The position numbers and the translations under genes are program-made. This document shows positions 34,741-44,831 of a stretch of 64,000 bases of DNA, in pieces (within the stretch, counting starts at the first letter, position 1; each line of letters opens with the position of its first letter). The notes under the pieces are model-generated. The model was not told the origin of the DNA. It saw nothing but the letters and a program-made list of their open reading frames with translations, and did not search any database. The stretch is from an uncultured Bacteroidota bacterium (GTDB lineage: Bacteria > Bacteroidota > Bacteroidia > Flavobacteriales > Flavobacteriaceae): contig CACIHJ010000001.1 of the NCBI GenBank assembly GCA_902586435.1, positions 1 through 64,000 on the forward strand, read 5' to 3'.

Positions 34741-35718
34741 ATGTCCAAAACTAAATATTATTTTGATAAAGATAATCTGGAGTTTATTCCAATAAAGAGA
34801 ACTAATCTTAACAAGTTATTTAATTTAATCTTGTTCTTAATAAGTTCAATAATTTTTGCTGGATTTATTACTGTATTACTTCTAAATACTGAATTTATTA
34901 ATACTCCTCAAGAACTAGTCCAGTCAAGAGAGATCAAGAATTATGAGCTTCAGATGAAAGTTCTTAATAAAAAATTAGAACAAGTAGAATCAGCTTTAGC
35001 TAATATTGAAAAAAGGGACAATAATCTTTATAGAGTATACTTTGAGGCTAGCCCAATTCCAGAAGAGCAAAGAAGGATGGGATTTGGAGGTATTAATAGA
35101 TATGATTATTTAAATGGATATGAAAATTCTGATTTAATCATTAATACAACAGAAAGGATTGATATACTTACAAAAGAACTTGTGATTCAATCTAAATCAT
35201 TAGATGAGATTGAACTTCTTGCAAAAAATAATGAATCACTTCTTTCATCTATACCTACCATTCAACCAATTAGTAATTCTGATTTAAAAAGGATGGCATC
35301 TGGATTTGGATGGAGAACAGATCCTTTTACAAAAAAAAGAAAAAGACACTGGGGTATGGACTTTTCAGCTGAAAGAGGTTCACCAATATATGCTACCGGT
35401 GATGGTAAAATATCTAGAGCTGATAATAGAGCTGCTGGTTTTGGAAATCATGTTAGAATTGACCATGGTTTTGGTTATGTTAGCATTTATGCTCATATGG
35501 ATAAAATTAGTGTAAGGAGAGGTAATAGAGTTAAAAGGGGAGATATTATTGGATATGTTGGAAGTTCTGGGCGATCAGTAGCTCCTCACCTGCATTATGA
35601 GATAATAAAAGATGGGAAAAAAATTAATCCTATTAATTTCTATTATGGTAATCTTTCTCCAACAGAATTTGAAACTCTTGTAAATCAAGCTTCACAGGAG
35701 AACCAATCTCTTGACTAA
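34741..35718 (+). CDS. M23 family metallopeptidase, membrane-anchored
   Basis: LytM-type zinc endopeptidase acting on peptidoglycan cross-links. The N-terminus is cytoplasmic, with one transmembrane segment at about 27-48 and a coiled coil at about 57-95. The C-terminal LytM domain has zinc ligands H203 and D207 in 'HWGMD' and the catalytic 'HLH' at 283-285. All ligands are present, so the enzyme should be active rather than an EnvC-like activator. The length of 325 aa is normal. It lies five bases before the MerR-family gene, and the alaS - M23 - merR order is one I recall from other flavobacteria. Confidence 0.92.
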   Translation: MSKTKYYFDKDNLEFIPIKRTNLNKLFNLILFLISSIIFAGFITVLLLNTEFINTPQELVQSREIKNYELQMKVLNKKLEQVESALANIEKRDNNLYRVYFEASPIPEEQRRMGFGGINRYDYLNGYENSDLIINTTERIDILTKELVIQSKSLDEIELLAKNNESLLSSIPTIQPISNSDLKRMASGFGWRTDPFTKKRKRHWGMDFSAERGSPIYATGDGKISRADNRAAGFGNHVRIDHGFGYVSIYAHMDKISVRRGNRVKRGDIIGYVGSSGRSVAPHLHYEIIKDGKKINPINFYYGNLSPTEFETLVNQASQENQSLD

Positions 35719-35723
35719 GAGTT

Positions 35724-36053
35724 ATGTATTTTGAACTACCTGACAAAAAGTATTTTAGCATAAGCGAAGTGTCTAAACTTTTTAATGTAAACAATTCTCT
35801 ACTAAGGTTTTGGGAAAAAGAGTTTGAAATATTAAAACCTAAAGTAAAACCCTCTGGTGTTAGAAAATTTACAAAAGAAGATATTGAGAAGATCTCTTCA
35901 ATATATAGACTTCTTAAAGAAGAAGGTTTAACAATTCAAGGAGCAAAGAAAAGACTTAAGTCAAAGAATAAAGAAAGTCTAGATAGCTCTTCTATTATCA
36001 AAAAACTTGAAAAAATTAAATTTGAGTTGAAGAACCTAAAGTCAAATATTTGA
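35724..36053 (+). CDS. MerR family transcriptional regulator, short form
   Basis: A 109-aa protein with an N-terminal MerR helix-turn-helix: 'YFSISEVSKLFNVNNSLLRFWEKEF', then 'RKFTKEDIEKISSIYRLL' and 'GLTIQGAKKRL'. It then has a short coiled-coil tail for dimerisation. There is no effector domain or metal-binding cysteine, so the signal is unknown. It follows the M23 gene by five bases and abuts the end of der exactly. Confidence 0.87.
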   Translation: MYFELPDKKYFSISEVSKLFNVNNSLLRFWEKEFEILKPKVKPSGVRKFTKEDIEKISSIYRLLKEEGLTIQGAKKRLKSKNKESLDSSSIIKKLEKIKFELKNLKSNI

Positions 36054-37355
36054 TTATTTTTTCCTAAAATAAATATCTATAGGAACTCCTTTAAAATCAT
36101 ACTCTTTCCTTAATTGATTCTCTATAAACCTTTTATAAGCTTCCTTTATGTATTGAGGTAAGTTACAGTAAAAAGCGAATTGAGGATATGGTGTAGGCAG
36201 CTGTCTAGAAAATTTAATTTTTATATATTTTCCTTTATTACTTGGTGGAGGTGTTTTCTCAATTATTGGCAGGATATAATCATTAAGCTTTTTTGTCGGG
36301 ATTTTTTGTTTTCTTTTATCATAAACCTCCATTGCTTTTTTTATAGCATCAAATACTCTTTGTTTTTCAGTTGATGAAATAAAAACAATAGGAATATCTA
36401 CAAAAGGTGCTGTCTTTTCATGAATTTTTTGCTCAATAAGGGTAGTTGTATTTTGTTCTTTTTCTACTAAATCCCATTTATTTGCAAGGATTACGATGCC
36501 TTTCTTATTTTTTGAAGCTAACCAAAATATATTTTGATCTTGCGCGTCAAATCCTCTTTGAGCATCATAAATTAAAATGCAAAGATCTGACTTTTCAATA
36601 GCTCTAATAGATCTTAGAATAGAATAGAATTCAATATTTTCACTTATTTTAGTTTTCTTTCTTATTCCTGCAGTATCAATTAGATCAAATTCAAAACCAA
36701 ATTGATTATACCTAGTATATAGACTATCTCTAGTAGTTCCGGCGATATCTGTAACAATGAACCTGTCCTGGCCAATTAAAGCATTAATAAATGAAGATTT
36801 TCCAGCATTTGGCCTTCCTATTACAGAAAATTTTGGGACAAGATCCTCAACAGATTCTTTTTCAGGTAAAAGCTTAACTAATTCATCCAATAATTCCCCT
36901 GAGCCTTGACCATTTATAGATGATATACAAAAAAGGTTATCAAACCCTAAAGAATAAAATTCATTTGAACTTTTAATTAGCTTTGAATTATCAACCTTAT
37001 TTACTAAAATTAGAACTGGTTTTGAAGTTTTGTGAAGAAGCTTAGCTATTGTCTCATCCATTCCATTTAAGCCATCCTTTACATCAACAACAAATAAAAT
37101 AATATCAGATTCTTCAATTGCTATAATTACCTGCTTATCAATCTCTTTTTGAAAAACATCATCTCCAAGTTTAAGATATCCACCTGTATCAATTACTGTA
37201 AATTCTTTACCATTCCAATCTGACTTTCCATAATGCCTATCTCTTGTAACACCACTTGATTCATCAACTATAGCATCTTTTTTTTGGATAAGTCGATTGA
37301 ATAGTGTCGATTTTCCAACATTTGGCCTTCCAACTATGGCAACAATTCCTCCCAT
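36054..37355 (-). CDS. der: ribosome-assembly GTPase Der (EngA)
   Basis: Double-GTPase required for 50S subunit assembly. The first G domain has P-loop 'GRPNVGKSTLFN' and 'DTGGY'. The second has 'GRPNAGKSSFIN' and 'DTAGIRKKTK', with 'NKVD' and 'NKWD' as G4 motifs. A C-terminal KH-like domain ends 'FKGVPIDIYFRKK'. The length of 433 aa is normal. It follows era by 12 bases on the minus strand, and the two ribosome-assembly GTPases are probably cotranscribed. Confidence 0.96.
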   Translation of the reverse strand: MGGIVAIVGRPNVGKSTLFNRLIQKKDAIVDESSGVTRDRHYGKSDWNGKEFTVIDTGGYLKLGDDVFQKEIDKQVIIAIEESDIILFVVDVKDGLNGMDETIAKLLHKTSKPVLILVNKVDNSKLIKSSNEFYSLGFDNLFCISSINGQGSGELLDELVKLLPEKESVEDLVPKFSVIGRPNAGKSSFINALIGQDRFIVTDIAGTTRDSLYTRYNQFGFEFDLIDTAGIRKKTKISENIEFYSILRSIRAIEKSDLCILIYDAQRGFDAQDQNIFWLASKNKKGIVILANKWDLVEKEQNTTTLIEQKIHEKTAPFVDIPIVFISSTEKQRVFDAIKKAMEVYDKRKQKIPTKKLNDYILPIIEKTPPPSNKGKYIKIKFSRQLPTPYPQFAFYCNLPQYIKEAYKRFIENQLRKEYDFKGVPIDIYFRKK

Positions 37356-37367
37356 TTAAATTAATTT

Positions 37368-38267
37368 CTATAAATTATATCCAAACCTTTTTAAAGATAA
37401 TTTATCATTTCTCCAATTCTTTTTTACTTTAATAAAAACTTCTAAAAATATCTTTTTATTAAAGAATCTTTCTAAATCCTTTCTCGCATTTGATGCGACC
37501 TTTTTTAATGCTGCTCCCTTATGACCAATTAATATCTTTTTTTGGGAATCTCTTTCAGTGAAAATAACAGATCTTATTTTTATTATTTTACTTGTTTCCT
37601 TAAATTCTTCAGTTATAACCTCAACTGAGTATGGAATTTCTTTATCATAATTAAGCAATATCTGTTCTCTTAATGACTCATTTACAAAAAATCTTTCTGA
37701 TTTATCTGTAAACTGATCTTTAGGGAAAAAAGGCGGTGACTCAGGAATACTATTAATAAATATTTCCTTTAATTCATTTACAAAGAACCCCTCCTTTGCA
37801 GATATTGGATATATTTTTATTTCTGGAAAAATTTTTTCCCAATATATCAAAGAGCTCTCTAATTTATTCTGATCAAAAAGATCAATTTTATTTAGTAAGA
37901 CCATTTTTGGAACCTTTAGTTTATTAATTTTTTCGATTAATGAATCATTCTTAAATTCCTTACTCCCCACTTCATCAATAAAAACTAATATATCAGAATC
38001 AATTAAAGTTTCATTTATAAACTTCATCATAACTTCTTGAAGTTGATAATTAGGATCTAATATCCCTGGGGTATCTGATATAACTATTTGATAATCATCA
38101 CCATTGATAATTCCCCTTATTCTATGTCGGGTTGTTTGTGCTTTTGAAGTAATAATAGATAGTTTATCCTCCATTAAAGCATTTATCAATGTTGATTTCC
38201 CTACATTAGGTCTCCCAATTATAGAGACAAACCCAGATTTATGATTTTTCTTTCTCATTTTTCGCAA
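37368..38267 (-). CDS. era: GTPase Era
   Basis: Small-subunit assembly GTPase. The G domain has P-loop 'GRPNVGKSTLIN', 'SDTPGILDPNYQLQ' and 'LLNKIDLF'. The C-terminal KH RNA-binding domain has 'ILIGHKGAALKKVASNARKD'. The length of 299 aa is normal. The frame begins with two close methionines (M1 and M4), either of which could be the start. It is the first gene of the era-der pair. Confidence 0.95.
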   Translation of the reverse strand: MRKMRKKNHKSGFVSIIGRPNVGKSTLINALMEDKLSIITSKAQTTRHRIRGIINGDDYQIVISDTPGILDPNYQLQEVMMKFINETLIDSDILVFIDEVGSKEFKNDSLIEKINKLKVPKMVLLNKIDLFDQNKLESSLIYWEKIFPEIKIYPISAKEGFFVNELKEIFINSIPESPPFFPKDQFTDKSERFFVNESLREQILLNYDKEIPYSVEVITEEFKETSKIIKIRSVIFTERDSQKKILIGHKGAALKKVASNARKDLERFFNKKIFLEVFIKVKKNWRNDKLSLKRFGYNL

Positions 38268-38290
38268 AGATAGTTACTAATATTTAATGG

Positions 38291-38322
38291 TTTGTCTATA
38301 GTTAGTAAAGTTTATATATTTG
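38291..38322 (+). promoter_or_regulatory. promoter of tRNA-fMet (-33 TTTG and -7 TATATTTG)
   Basis: TTTG at 38291-38294 and TATATTTG at 38315-38322 are separated by 20 bases, and the -7 box ends ten bases before the tRNA. Both elements match the Bacteroidota primary-sigma consensus, making this the best-formed promoter in the window. Confidence 0.75.
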
Positions 38323-38332
38323 CATTCTATAT

Positions 38333-38404
<72 letters not shown>

Positions 38405-38407
38405 CTA

Positions 38408-38434
38408 AAAAACCCGCTAATTTAGTGGGTTTTT
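38408..38434. terminator. bidirectional rho-independent terminator
   Basis: The stem AACCCGCTA pairs with TAGTGGGTT (one G-T pair) around a three-base loop, flanked by A's on the left and T's on the right. It ends the tRNA-fMet transcript on the plus strand and can also end the gamma-glutamyltransferase transcript on the minus strand, whose stop codon it touches. Confidence 0.8.
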
Positions 38435-40043
38435 ATCTTTTATAATAACTAGAGACAGTGCCTTCCCAGTCAGGGTCAGCAGATCCAACCCATAGCTTTT
38501 TTAACGAATCTAAGGCTACAGCATGAACTCTACCAAAATAAGCCTTATGAGGTATTCTTTCCACATTATATCTATTAGGAAATAGTTGTGCATTGATTCT
38601 ATTAATACCAAGATGATCTTCGATATAGAGGATGCCATCATTTTTATAGTACCTTGGAAGGTAAAGAGCATCACTTAGCGGAGAATTTTGTGCTAAGTAT
38701 CTGTATGCTACTTGAGTAATTGCAGTTATAATTCTTTGACCTCCTGCAGCGCCAAGTGCTAAAACCACTTCATCTTCATTTGTAAATAAAGTAGGAGAAA
38801 TATGGGAAGAGGCCCTATCTCCTGGCTTGTCCTCACCAAGGTATCCTCCTAGATATGGTCCCATAGTAACATTATATAAAAAACCTAAACCTTTTGTTGC
38901 AACTTTTGAACCCATATTTGGCCCTAAAGTTTGAGTAATTGCAACTACATTTCCATGTTGATCAGCAGTTGTTAGATGCGTAGTATGTCCAACCGCAAGA
39001 TCAGAATAGACAGGCTGATTTGATTCACTCTTTAATGAAAGTAATGAATCATCATTATCTATTTTGTTGGCAATTTTTCTTGCCACATCATAAGATAATA
39101 TACTTCTTAGGGAGTCTTCATTATTTTGATAATAACGATATTCAAATGCTCTTTCAGAAGCGCTAGAAATTTTAATTGCTAATTCATTCTCATTCTGAAT
39201 ATTTAAATTATCCAAAATTTGAAGAATTTGTATGGTTATAGCGCCATATGAAGGAAGATATAGTGAATGTATATCATAACCTTGAAAACTTCCAGTTAAA
39301 ATTTTTGAATCATGAGCTAAATAATTTTTTAAATCATCTAATGTAATAAGACCTCCATTAGATTGAATATCATTGACTATTTTTTCAGCTATTTCTCCCT
39401 CATAAAATCCTTCTCTACCATTTTCAGAGATTATTTTCAAAGTATTAGCTAAATCTTTTTGAAAAACTATATCTCCTCCAATAAATGAATCACCATCAGA
39501 ATTTAAGAAATAATGCTTGGTGCCTTCAAAACTTTCTATTATATCTTTAGCACTTGCTTGTCTTTTAGCTTCACCAGGAAAAATCATATATCCTTCTTCA
39601 GCATGTCTAATTGATGGCGCCATTACAGTTTTTAAATCAAGAACACCATGCTCTTCATGCAATTTAATAAGGCCTGCAACTACACCTGGAATCCCAATGG
39701 TTTTATAGCCATAGCTATCAGATGAACTGTTTTTACTATCATAATTTAATGGAACTTGTGTTGTTGCATCTACCCCAGATATATTTCCATCTTGAGTTTT
39801 ATATATTGATTGCAGTCTTCCTCCAATTCCACTCATACTTGGCTCAACAACTGATAATGTGAATGCAGCTGATACAGCTGCATCAAATGCATTACCTCCA
39901 ATAGAAAACATGTCTTTTCCAGCCTGAGATGCTAGAGGATGAGGTGATGATATAATATCATTCTTATGTTGATTTTTGACACTACAGCCTACAGCCAAAA
40001 AACATACAATTAAGTATATATATATATTTCTTAAAAAAGTCAT
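38433..40043 (-). CDS. ggt: gamma-glutamyltransferase lipoprotein
   Basis: Ntn-hydrolase that removes gamma-glutamyl groups from glutathione and related peptides. The self-cleavage site and nucleophile are T354 in 'GHTTHLTTADQHGNVVA', and the glycine-rich 'LGAAGGQRIITAI' closes the small subunit. The N-terminal 'SPHPLASQAGKDMFSIGGNAFDAAVSA' region is typical of the large subunit. A lipobox 'FLAVGC' (C20) suggests anchoring in the periplasm or outer membrane. The length of 536 aa is normal. It follows the susD gene in the same direction, but a strong terminator lies between, so it probably has its own promoter. Confidence 0.92.
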   Translation of the reverse strand: MTFLRNIYIYLIVCFLAVGCSVKNQHKNDIISSPHPLASQAGKDMFSIGGNAFDAAVSAAFTLSVVEPSMSGIGGRLQSIYKTQDGNISGVDATTQVPLNYDSKNSSSDSYGYKTIGIPGVVAGLIKLHEEHGVLDLKTVMAPSIRHAEEGYMIFPGEAKRQASAKDIIESFEGTKHYFLNSDGDSFIGGDIVFQKDLANTLKIISENGREGFYEGEIAEKIVNDIQSNGGLITLDDLKNYLAHDSKILTGSFQGYDIHSLYLPSYGAITIQILQILDNLNIQNENELAIKISSASERAFEYRYYQNNEDSLRSILSYDVARKIANKIDNDDSLLSLKSESNQPVYSDLAVGHTTHLTTADQHGNVVAITQTLGPNMGSKVATKGLGFLYNVTMGPYLGGYLGEDKPGDRASSHISPTLFTNEDEVVLALGAAGGQRIITAITQVAYRYLAQNSPLSDALYLPRYYKNDGILYIEDHLGINRINAQLFPNRYNVERIPHKAYFGRVHAVALDSLKKLWVGSADPDWEGTVSSYYKR

Positions 40044-40050
40044 AGAAATA

Positions 40051-40080
40051 AAAAAAGGGCTTATTAAATAAGCCCTTTTT
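40051..40080 (-). terminator. rho-independent terminator after the susCD pair
   Basis: The stem GGGCTTAT pairs with ATAAGCCC, extended by AAAAA/TTTTT, around a three-base loop. On the minus strand it is followed by a T-rich run. It lies between the susD stop and the ggt start. The symmetric A/T flanks mean it could work in either direction. Confidence 0.8.
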
Positions 40081-40091
40081 AGTGTTAGTTA

Positions 40092-41516
40092 TTATTGATT
40101 TACCTTAGTTTTAGTAAAAATACCTGGATCTTCTGCAGGTGCATTTGCATTTGAATTTAATTCATTATAAGAATAAGGCATTCTCTCCGGATATGGAGCA
40201 CCAGGACCATCTACAAGAACAAATGGTACGCTTATAGCGCTATCACTTTTTCTTAGTCTTCTGGCATCATTAAAAGCCATATGCATTCCAAATCCACTTA
40301 CATACCTTTCCTCAATAACTTCTCTTAAAAAAGCTGATGTTGGATCAATACCATCTGCATTTTCAATTCCTCCAGCATTAAAATCTGCAGCATCAAAAGC
40401 AGCATAATTATATGGATCAGTATTGTGATTATCATTTAAACCACCACCTGAGTTTAGCCAAGCTCGAACATTATTAAGGTGAGGTAATCCACTAGATATA
40501 CCCCCTGATCTTCCCTTAGCTTCTGCAAGAATTAATTGATTTTCAAAATACGTAACCATATTTTGAGGTTCATCTTCTGCAATTACACCAGTATTTGCTG
40601 AACCACTAGATGAATTAATTTTATAGTAACCATATCTAGCAGTCTCATCTGTTTTAGAATGATTTCTATTAATTGGATAAGAATTGCTTAATAGCTGTAA
40701 TAAATAACTTTCAGATCCTCCAGATGAGTTACCAAGGTCTCCCGCTCTTGATCCATTAAGAATGGTAGCGAAAAGGTTTACATCACCTGAATTCTGAGAT
40801 GCTGGTGGATTATAAGTCATATCACCAGATGCAGAACTAATTCCACTGTTAGCAGCAGAAGCTGCAGCACCATAATCTTTCTTATGAAGATGAAAACGTG
40901 CTTTCAAAGTATGAGCAGCAGCTATCCATTTATTTTTATCTCCACCATAGATTATGTCTTGAGATAAACCTCCTGATGGAGCACCAGATAATGTTTGAAT
41001 ACCAGCGTCTAACTTAGATATTGCAGCATTATAAACTGAAACTTGATCATCAAAAATAGGGTCTTCAATCTCAGGATTTCCAGCTTCACTATATGGGATA
41101 TCCCCCCAAAGTGATGCTGCTGTTCCAAAAGCATGACCTTCCATTATCTGCGATATACCCACTAAAAGAGAATTAGATGAGTTTTCTTGCAGATATTTCA
41201 TGTTAGTCAAAACACCAACATAAAGTGCATTCCATGAACCGTTTGCTTCTACAGTTGATAAACTATATCCATATATGTTTGCATATAAAGAACTAAAACC
41301 TATCAATTGTCCAGAATACATTCCACTGATTCTGTTTAAATGTCCAAGTTGAAGTTGGATAGTTGCTAACTGTGAACCTGTTAAAAATAGCTTGTCTTCA
41401 ACATCCGATATTAAAATATCATTAGGATTTGAATTAATATCTTCATTTAAGTCCTCACAAGAGAACGAAAATATAAGAACTAAAGCTAATATTGATTTTG
41501 TGTATAATTTTTTCAT
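40092..41516 (-). CDS. SusD/RagB family outer-membrane lipoprotein
   Basis: Surface nutrient-binding lipoprotein that caps its SusC channel. The lipobox 'FSFSC' gives C20. The N-terminal 'EDLNEDINSNPNDI' is typical, and the fold is helical TPR-like throughout ('AAHTLKARFHLHKKDYGAAA', 'ENQLILAEAKGRSG', 'EERYVSGFGMHMAFNDARRL'). The form 'LAEAKGRSG' and the late 'RYVSGFG' fit the SusD-like_2 branch (PF12771), often tied to peptides or glycans. The length of 474 aa is normal. It lies four bases downstream of the susC gene. Confidence 0.92.
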   Translation of the reverse strand: MKKLYTKSILALVLIFSFSCEDLNEDINSNPNDILISDVEDKLFLTGSQLATIQLQLGHLNRISGMYSGQLIGFSSLYANIYGYSLSTVEANGSWNALYVGVLTNMKYLQENSSNSLLVGISQIMEGHAFGTAASLWGDIPYSEAGNPEIEDPIFDDQVSVYNAAISKLDAGIQTLSGAPSGGLSQDIIYGGDKNKWIAAAHTLKARFHLHKKDYGAAASAANSGISSASGDMTYNPPASQNSGDVNLFATILNGSRAGDLGNSSGGSESYLLQLLSNSYPINRNHSKTDETARYGYYKINSSSGSANTGVIAEDEPQNMVTYFENQLILAEAKGRSGGISSGLPHLNNVRAWLNSGGGLNDNHNTDPYNYAAFDAADFNAGGIENADGIDPTSAFLREVIEERYVSGFGMHMAFNDARRLRKSDSAISVPFVLVDGPGAPYPERMPYSYNELNSNANAPAEDPGIFTKTKVNQ

Positions 41517-41520
41517 TTTC

Positions 41521-44500
41521 TTAATAATTTATAGTTAGACTAAACAGAAAACCTTTTGTCTGAGGGTTAGTAAAGTATTCCACACCTTGCGCAACACTTA
41601 CACCTTTTGTATTTATCTCAGGATCAATTCCATCAACTTCGTTGATGTTAATTAGGTCTCTTCCAGTAAAAGTTAAAACCACATCACTTAAACCAAGAGA
41701 TTTAATACGTGAGTCATCCCAAATATAACTAAGAGATAAGTCTCTTAACTTTGTCCATGTTGCGTCGGCAATAGAGAAGTTATAAGCTTGGTTATCACCA
41801 AATCCTCCCCCGATTCCTGTTCTATACCAGTTTTCATCTAAAAGTACTGGACCTCCTCCGAAATCTTTTATATTACCTCTTACAGTTGTACCAGCAGCAA
41901 TTGTATTTCCTCTATAGTTTACTAAAGGCTGGTCTAATGTAAGTCTATTTGCAGTCTCTGCTGTTGTTCCAAATCTATTTAATACCCATAGAGTTCTTGG
42001 TGAAAATTCACCACCATGAGAGTGTTCAAGAACAGCATTAAGTCTCCATTTTTTATATCTCATATTCATAGATACACCTGCTCTCCAGTCTGGATTTGGA
42101 TCTCCAAGAACTATTGGACTAGATGTAATTTGAGGGAATCCATTTGAATTTAAATCTAAACTTCCATCTGGATTTGTCTTTGAACCTGTTCCATATAGAG
42201 TTCCTAATGGGTGGCCAACAATTGCTCTTGAACTAACTGAAGCTCCAGGAGACAAGTTAATAGTTTCTGTCCCATATAAATCTGTTACCTCATTATCATT
42301 TCTAGACCAGTTTATAGCAGTCGAAAGACCAAAATCAGCCTCATCAATTATATCATATCCCCAATCGATTTCCATCCCGATGTTTGTCATTTCTCCATAA
42401 TTTCCATATTGAGTTGCATAACCTGAAGAAGGAGATAATGTAACATCTAGAAGAATACCTTCTATTATGTTATCATAATATGTGAATGATAAAGACATTC
42501 TATCATCAAGGAATCTAAGATCTGCTCCAATTTCCCATTCAGTTTTTATCTCAGGTTCTAGATTAGGATTACCTAAGTTGTTATCCAATCTAAATCCACC
42601 TCCAAATAAGTTACTATCTAGTGGATCACTATAAGTTGAATAGCCAAAACCTCCTTCAGCTAAAGTTTCAAATTTATGAGCTGATGGTTGAACACCTACC
42701 TGACCCCAAGAACCTCTAAGCTTTGCAAAAGAGATTGCATCAGATTGAATAGCACTTTCAGTTACTACCCATGCTACATCAGCAGCAGGATAGAAAAATG
42801 ATCCATTAATTGTAGATGCAGATTCTAGCGCACCAGATACATTAAGGAATAACTCATTAGCAACATCAAGGTTAAGTACTCCATAACCTCTATTTGATCT
42901 TCTAAAGCTTCTATAGTTGTCAAAACTAGATGCCTCAGAAGAAGTATTCAATGCTGTAGTCTGTTTTGATGAATTTACAAGAAAACCTGTAATGTTTCCA
43001 GAAATTCTATTATACTTTCTATCATTATAACTCCAACCAGCTGTTGCGGTAAGATTTATATTATCGGCAAGATCAAAGTTAGCCTTTCCAATAATATCTA
43101 ATGAAGAATTTCTAATATCAATCACATCCTCCTGGAATTGCCCATTTGCTCTAGAACTAGCATCCCCCACCGGGAAGAAGTAAGTTCTTTTATCATCTGC
43201 AACATCTACATTTCCTCTTGTAATTACTGAAAACCAGTTAGTTGGTTTAATAGTTAATTGAGGAGTAACAGTTATCCTATTTACTTTGGTAAGTGATGTT
43301 TGTTCATTAACTGTCCAAAGCGGGTTTGTATAAGATTGATTTGAACTTTGACCTATAGGTTTTCTATAAGATCTACCTCTATTAACATATTCTGTTCCTC
43401 CAGAACTAGTATATGTACCCTTGTAATCTCTTCCATCAAAATCAGGAGGAGTTCTTAAGAGTCCAAGCATTAATCCTGACACATTTGAACTTTGCTGAAT
43501 TCTATTTGATTTTGTAAAAGTATAAGCCATCTTAGACGATAAAGTAATTTTATCATTTAATTTTGCTTCATAATTCAAACGAGCATTTGTTCTTTCATAA
43601 GTAGCATTTTTTATCATTCCATCTTGATCTAGGTGACCTAGACTAAAGAAATAGGTGCTATTATCTCCACCTCCACTTATAGTTAAATCATTTTGTAAAG
43701 CATGACCTGTTCCAAAAACTGAATCAAAGTTTTCATCTACATAAGTTTGAGTAGAATTTTTATCGTCGATTGCTTTATACACTGTACCATTTTCAGCTGT
43801 AAAAAATGCACCTGACTTATATGTATCCATACTACCTGATCTCCCTGGGATCCAATCACCCCATGACTCAGCTCTGTTTGTTCCAAAAACTCCACTACGT
43901 CCTTGACCCCAAGTATCCTGCATTTCTATTCTTTCTGATATTTCATCAAAAGAGTATGAGGATTTGAATGTAATCTTAGCTTCTCCTCTTGACCCTTTTT
44001 TTGTAGTTATTACCACAACTCCGTTCGCAGCTTTACTCCCATATAAAGCACCTGCTGATGCTCCTTTTAAAACCTGAACAGATTCAATGTCATTAGGATT
44101 AATATCATTAAGACGTGATCCTTGCGTCACACCTCCATTACTACCAGTAATATTATTTCCACCGGCATATGATGTTGTATTATCCATTGGCACACCATCT
44201 ACAATTATAAGTGGTTGTATAGAACCATCAATTGTATTTGCACCACGAATTCTAATTGTACTTCCTGCACCTGGGTCTCCGTTTGATCGAGTAATCCTAA
44301 CACCTGATGCTTTTCCACTTAAGGCATTAACTACTGTAGGTTCAGCAGATCTAATAACATCATCAGTTGCAATAACAGATGAGGTTGATCCTTGTTGATC
44401 CCGAACAGCAGCAAAACCAAGAGCAGTAACAACAACCTCTTCTAATTCATTGTCAAGTTGAAGTGATATTGTAATACTATCTTGGTTTCCAACAGTGATA

Positions 44501-44730
44501 TATTCACTAGTATATCCAATATAGCTAATTACTAGAACCTCTCCTGAGTTAGCGTTAATTGTAAAATTACCATCAAAGTCTGTAGAAACTCCAGTACTTG
44601 TATTCTCAATAACTACATTGGCTCCAGGAAGAGGACCTCCGTTTTCATCAAGAACAACTCCGCTTATTCCTCCTTGTCCAAATAGAACTAATGAACTGAA
44701 AAGAAATAATGTTGTAATAAATTGTTTCAT
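41521..44730 (-). CDS. SusC/RagA family TonB-linked outer-membrane protein
   Basis: A 1069-aa TonB-dependent channel of the SusC class. The signal peptide 'LVLFGQ' is followed by a CarboxypepD_reg-like domain ('GISGVVLDENGGPLPGANVV', 'STDFDGNFTINANSGEVLVI'). Next comes the plug with the SusC-specific signature 'IRIRGANTIDGSIQPLIIVDG' read in two parts, 'VPMDNTTS' and 'LKGASAGALYGSKAANGVV', then the barrel ending 'TKGFLFSLTINY'. It imports the substrate bound by the adjacent SusD. No glycosidase lies beside the pair, so this is not a classical polysaccharide locus. Confidence 0.95.
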   Translation of the reverse strand: MKQFITTLFLFSSLVLFGQGGISGVVLDENGGPLPGANVVIENTSTGVSTDFDGNFTINANSGEVLVISYIGYTSEYITVGNQDSITISLQLDNELEEVVVTALGFAAVRDQQGSTSSVIATDDVIRSAEPTVVNALSGKASGVRITRSNGDPGAGSTIRIRGANTIDGSIQPLIIVDGVPMDNTTSYAGGNNITGSNGGVTQGSRLNDINPNDIESVQVLKGASAGALYGSKAANGVVVITTKKGSRGEAKITFKSSYSFDEISERIEMQDTWGQGRSGVFGTNRAESWGDWIPGRSGSMDTYKSGAFFTAENGTVYKAIDDKNSTQTYVDENFDSVFGTGHALQNDLTISGGGDNSTYFFSLGHLDQDGMIKNATYERTNARLNYEAKLNDKITLSSKMAYTFTKSNRIQQSSNVSGLMLGLLRTPPDFDGRDYKGTYTSSGGTEYVNRGRSYRKPIGQSSNQSYTNPLWTVNEQTSLTKVNRITVTPQLTIKPTNWFSVITRGNVDVADDKRTYFFPVGDASSRANGQFQEDVIDIRNSSLDIIGKANFDLADNINLTATAGWSYNDRKYNRISGNITGFLVNSSKQTTALNTSSEASSFDNYRSFRRSNRGYGVLNLDVANELFLNVSGALESASTINGSFFYPAADVAWVVTESAIQSDAISFAKLRGSWGQVGVQPSAHKFETLAEGGFGYSTYSDPLDSNLFGGGFRLDNNLGNPNLEPEIKTEWEIGADLRFLDDRMSLSFTYYDNIIEGILLDVTLSPSSGYATQYGNYGEMTNIGMEIDWGYDIIDEADFGLSTAINWSRNDNEVTDLYGTETINLSPGASVSSRAIVGHPLGTLYGTGSKTNPDGSLDLNSNGFPQITSSPIVLGDPNPDWRAGVSMNMRYKKWRLNAVLEHSHGGEFSPRTLWVLNRFGTTAETANRLTLDQPLVNYRGNTIAAGTTVRGNIKDFGGGPVLLDENWYRTGIGGGFGDNQAYNFSIADATWTKLRDLSLSYIWDDSRIKSLGLSDVVLTFTGRDLININEVDGIDPEINTKGVSVAQGVEYFTNPQTKGFLFSLTINY

Positions 44731-44818
44731 TTTGTTAACTTTTTGTTAAATTTTATTTGAATAAGTTACAAAAAAATAGGACTTATACTAAGAAATATCC
44801 TGATAAATAATAGTTTCC

Positions 44819-44826
44819 TATCTTTG
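44819..44826 (+). promoter_or_regulatory. -7 promoter box directly before the 64-aa Cys-rich gene
   Basis: TATCTTTG matches TAnnTTTG perfectly and ends five bases before the ATG at 44832. Transcription starting at the normal distance would begin at or next to the A of the start codon, giving a leaderless mRNA. Confidence 0.6.
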
Positions 44827-44831
44827 ATACT

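Noticed and set aside
40018-40027. Short TA repeat near the ggt start
   Set aside because: A brief run of alternating T and A inside the signal-peptide codons of ggt, expected in AT-rich DNA.
44087-44398. 103-aa plus-strand open frame inside susC
   Set aside because: It is antisense to the conserved plug domain of a clear SusC gene and has the composition of a shadow frame.
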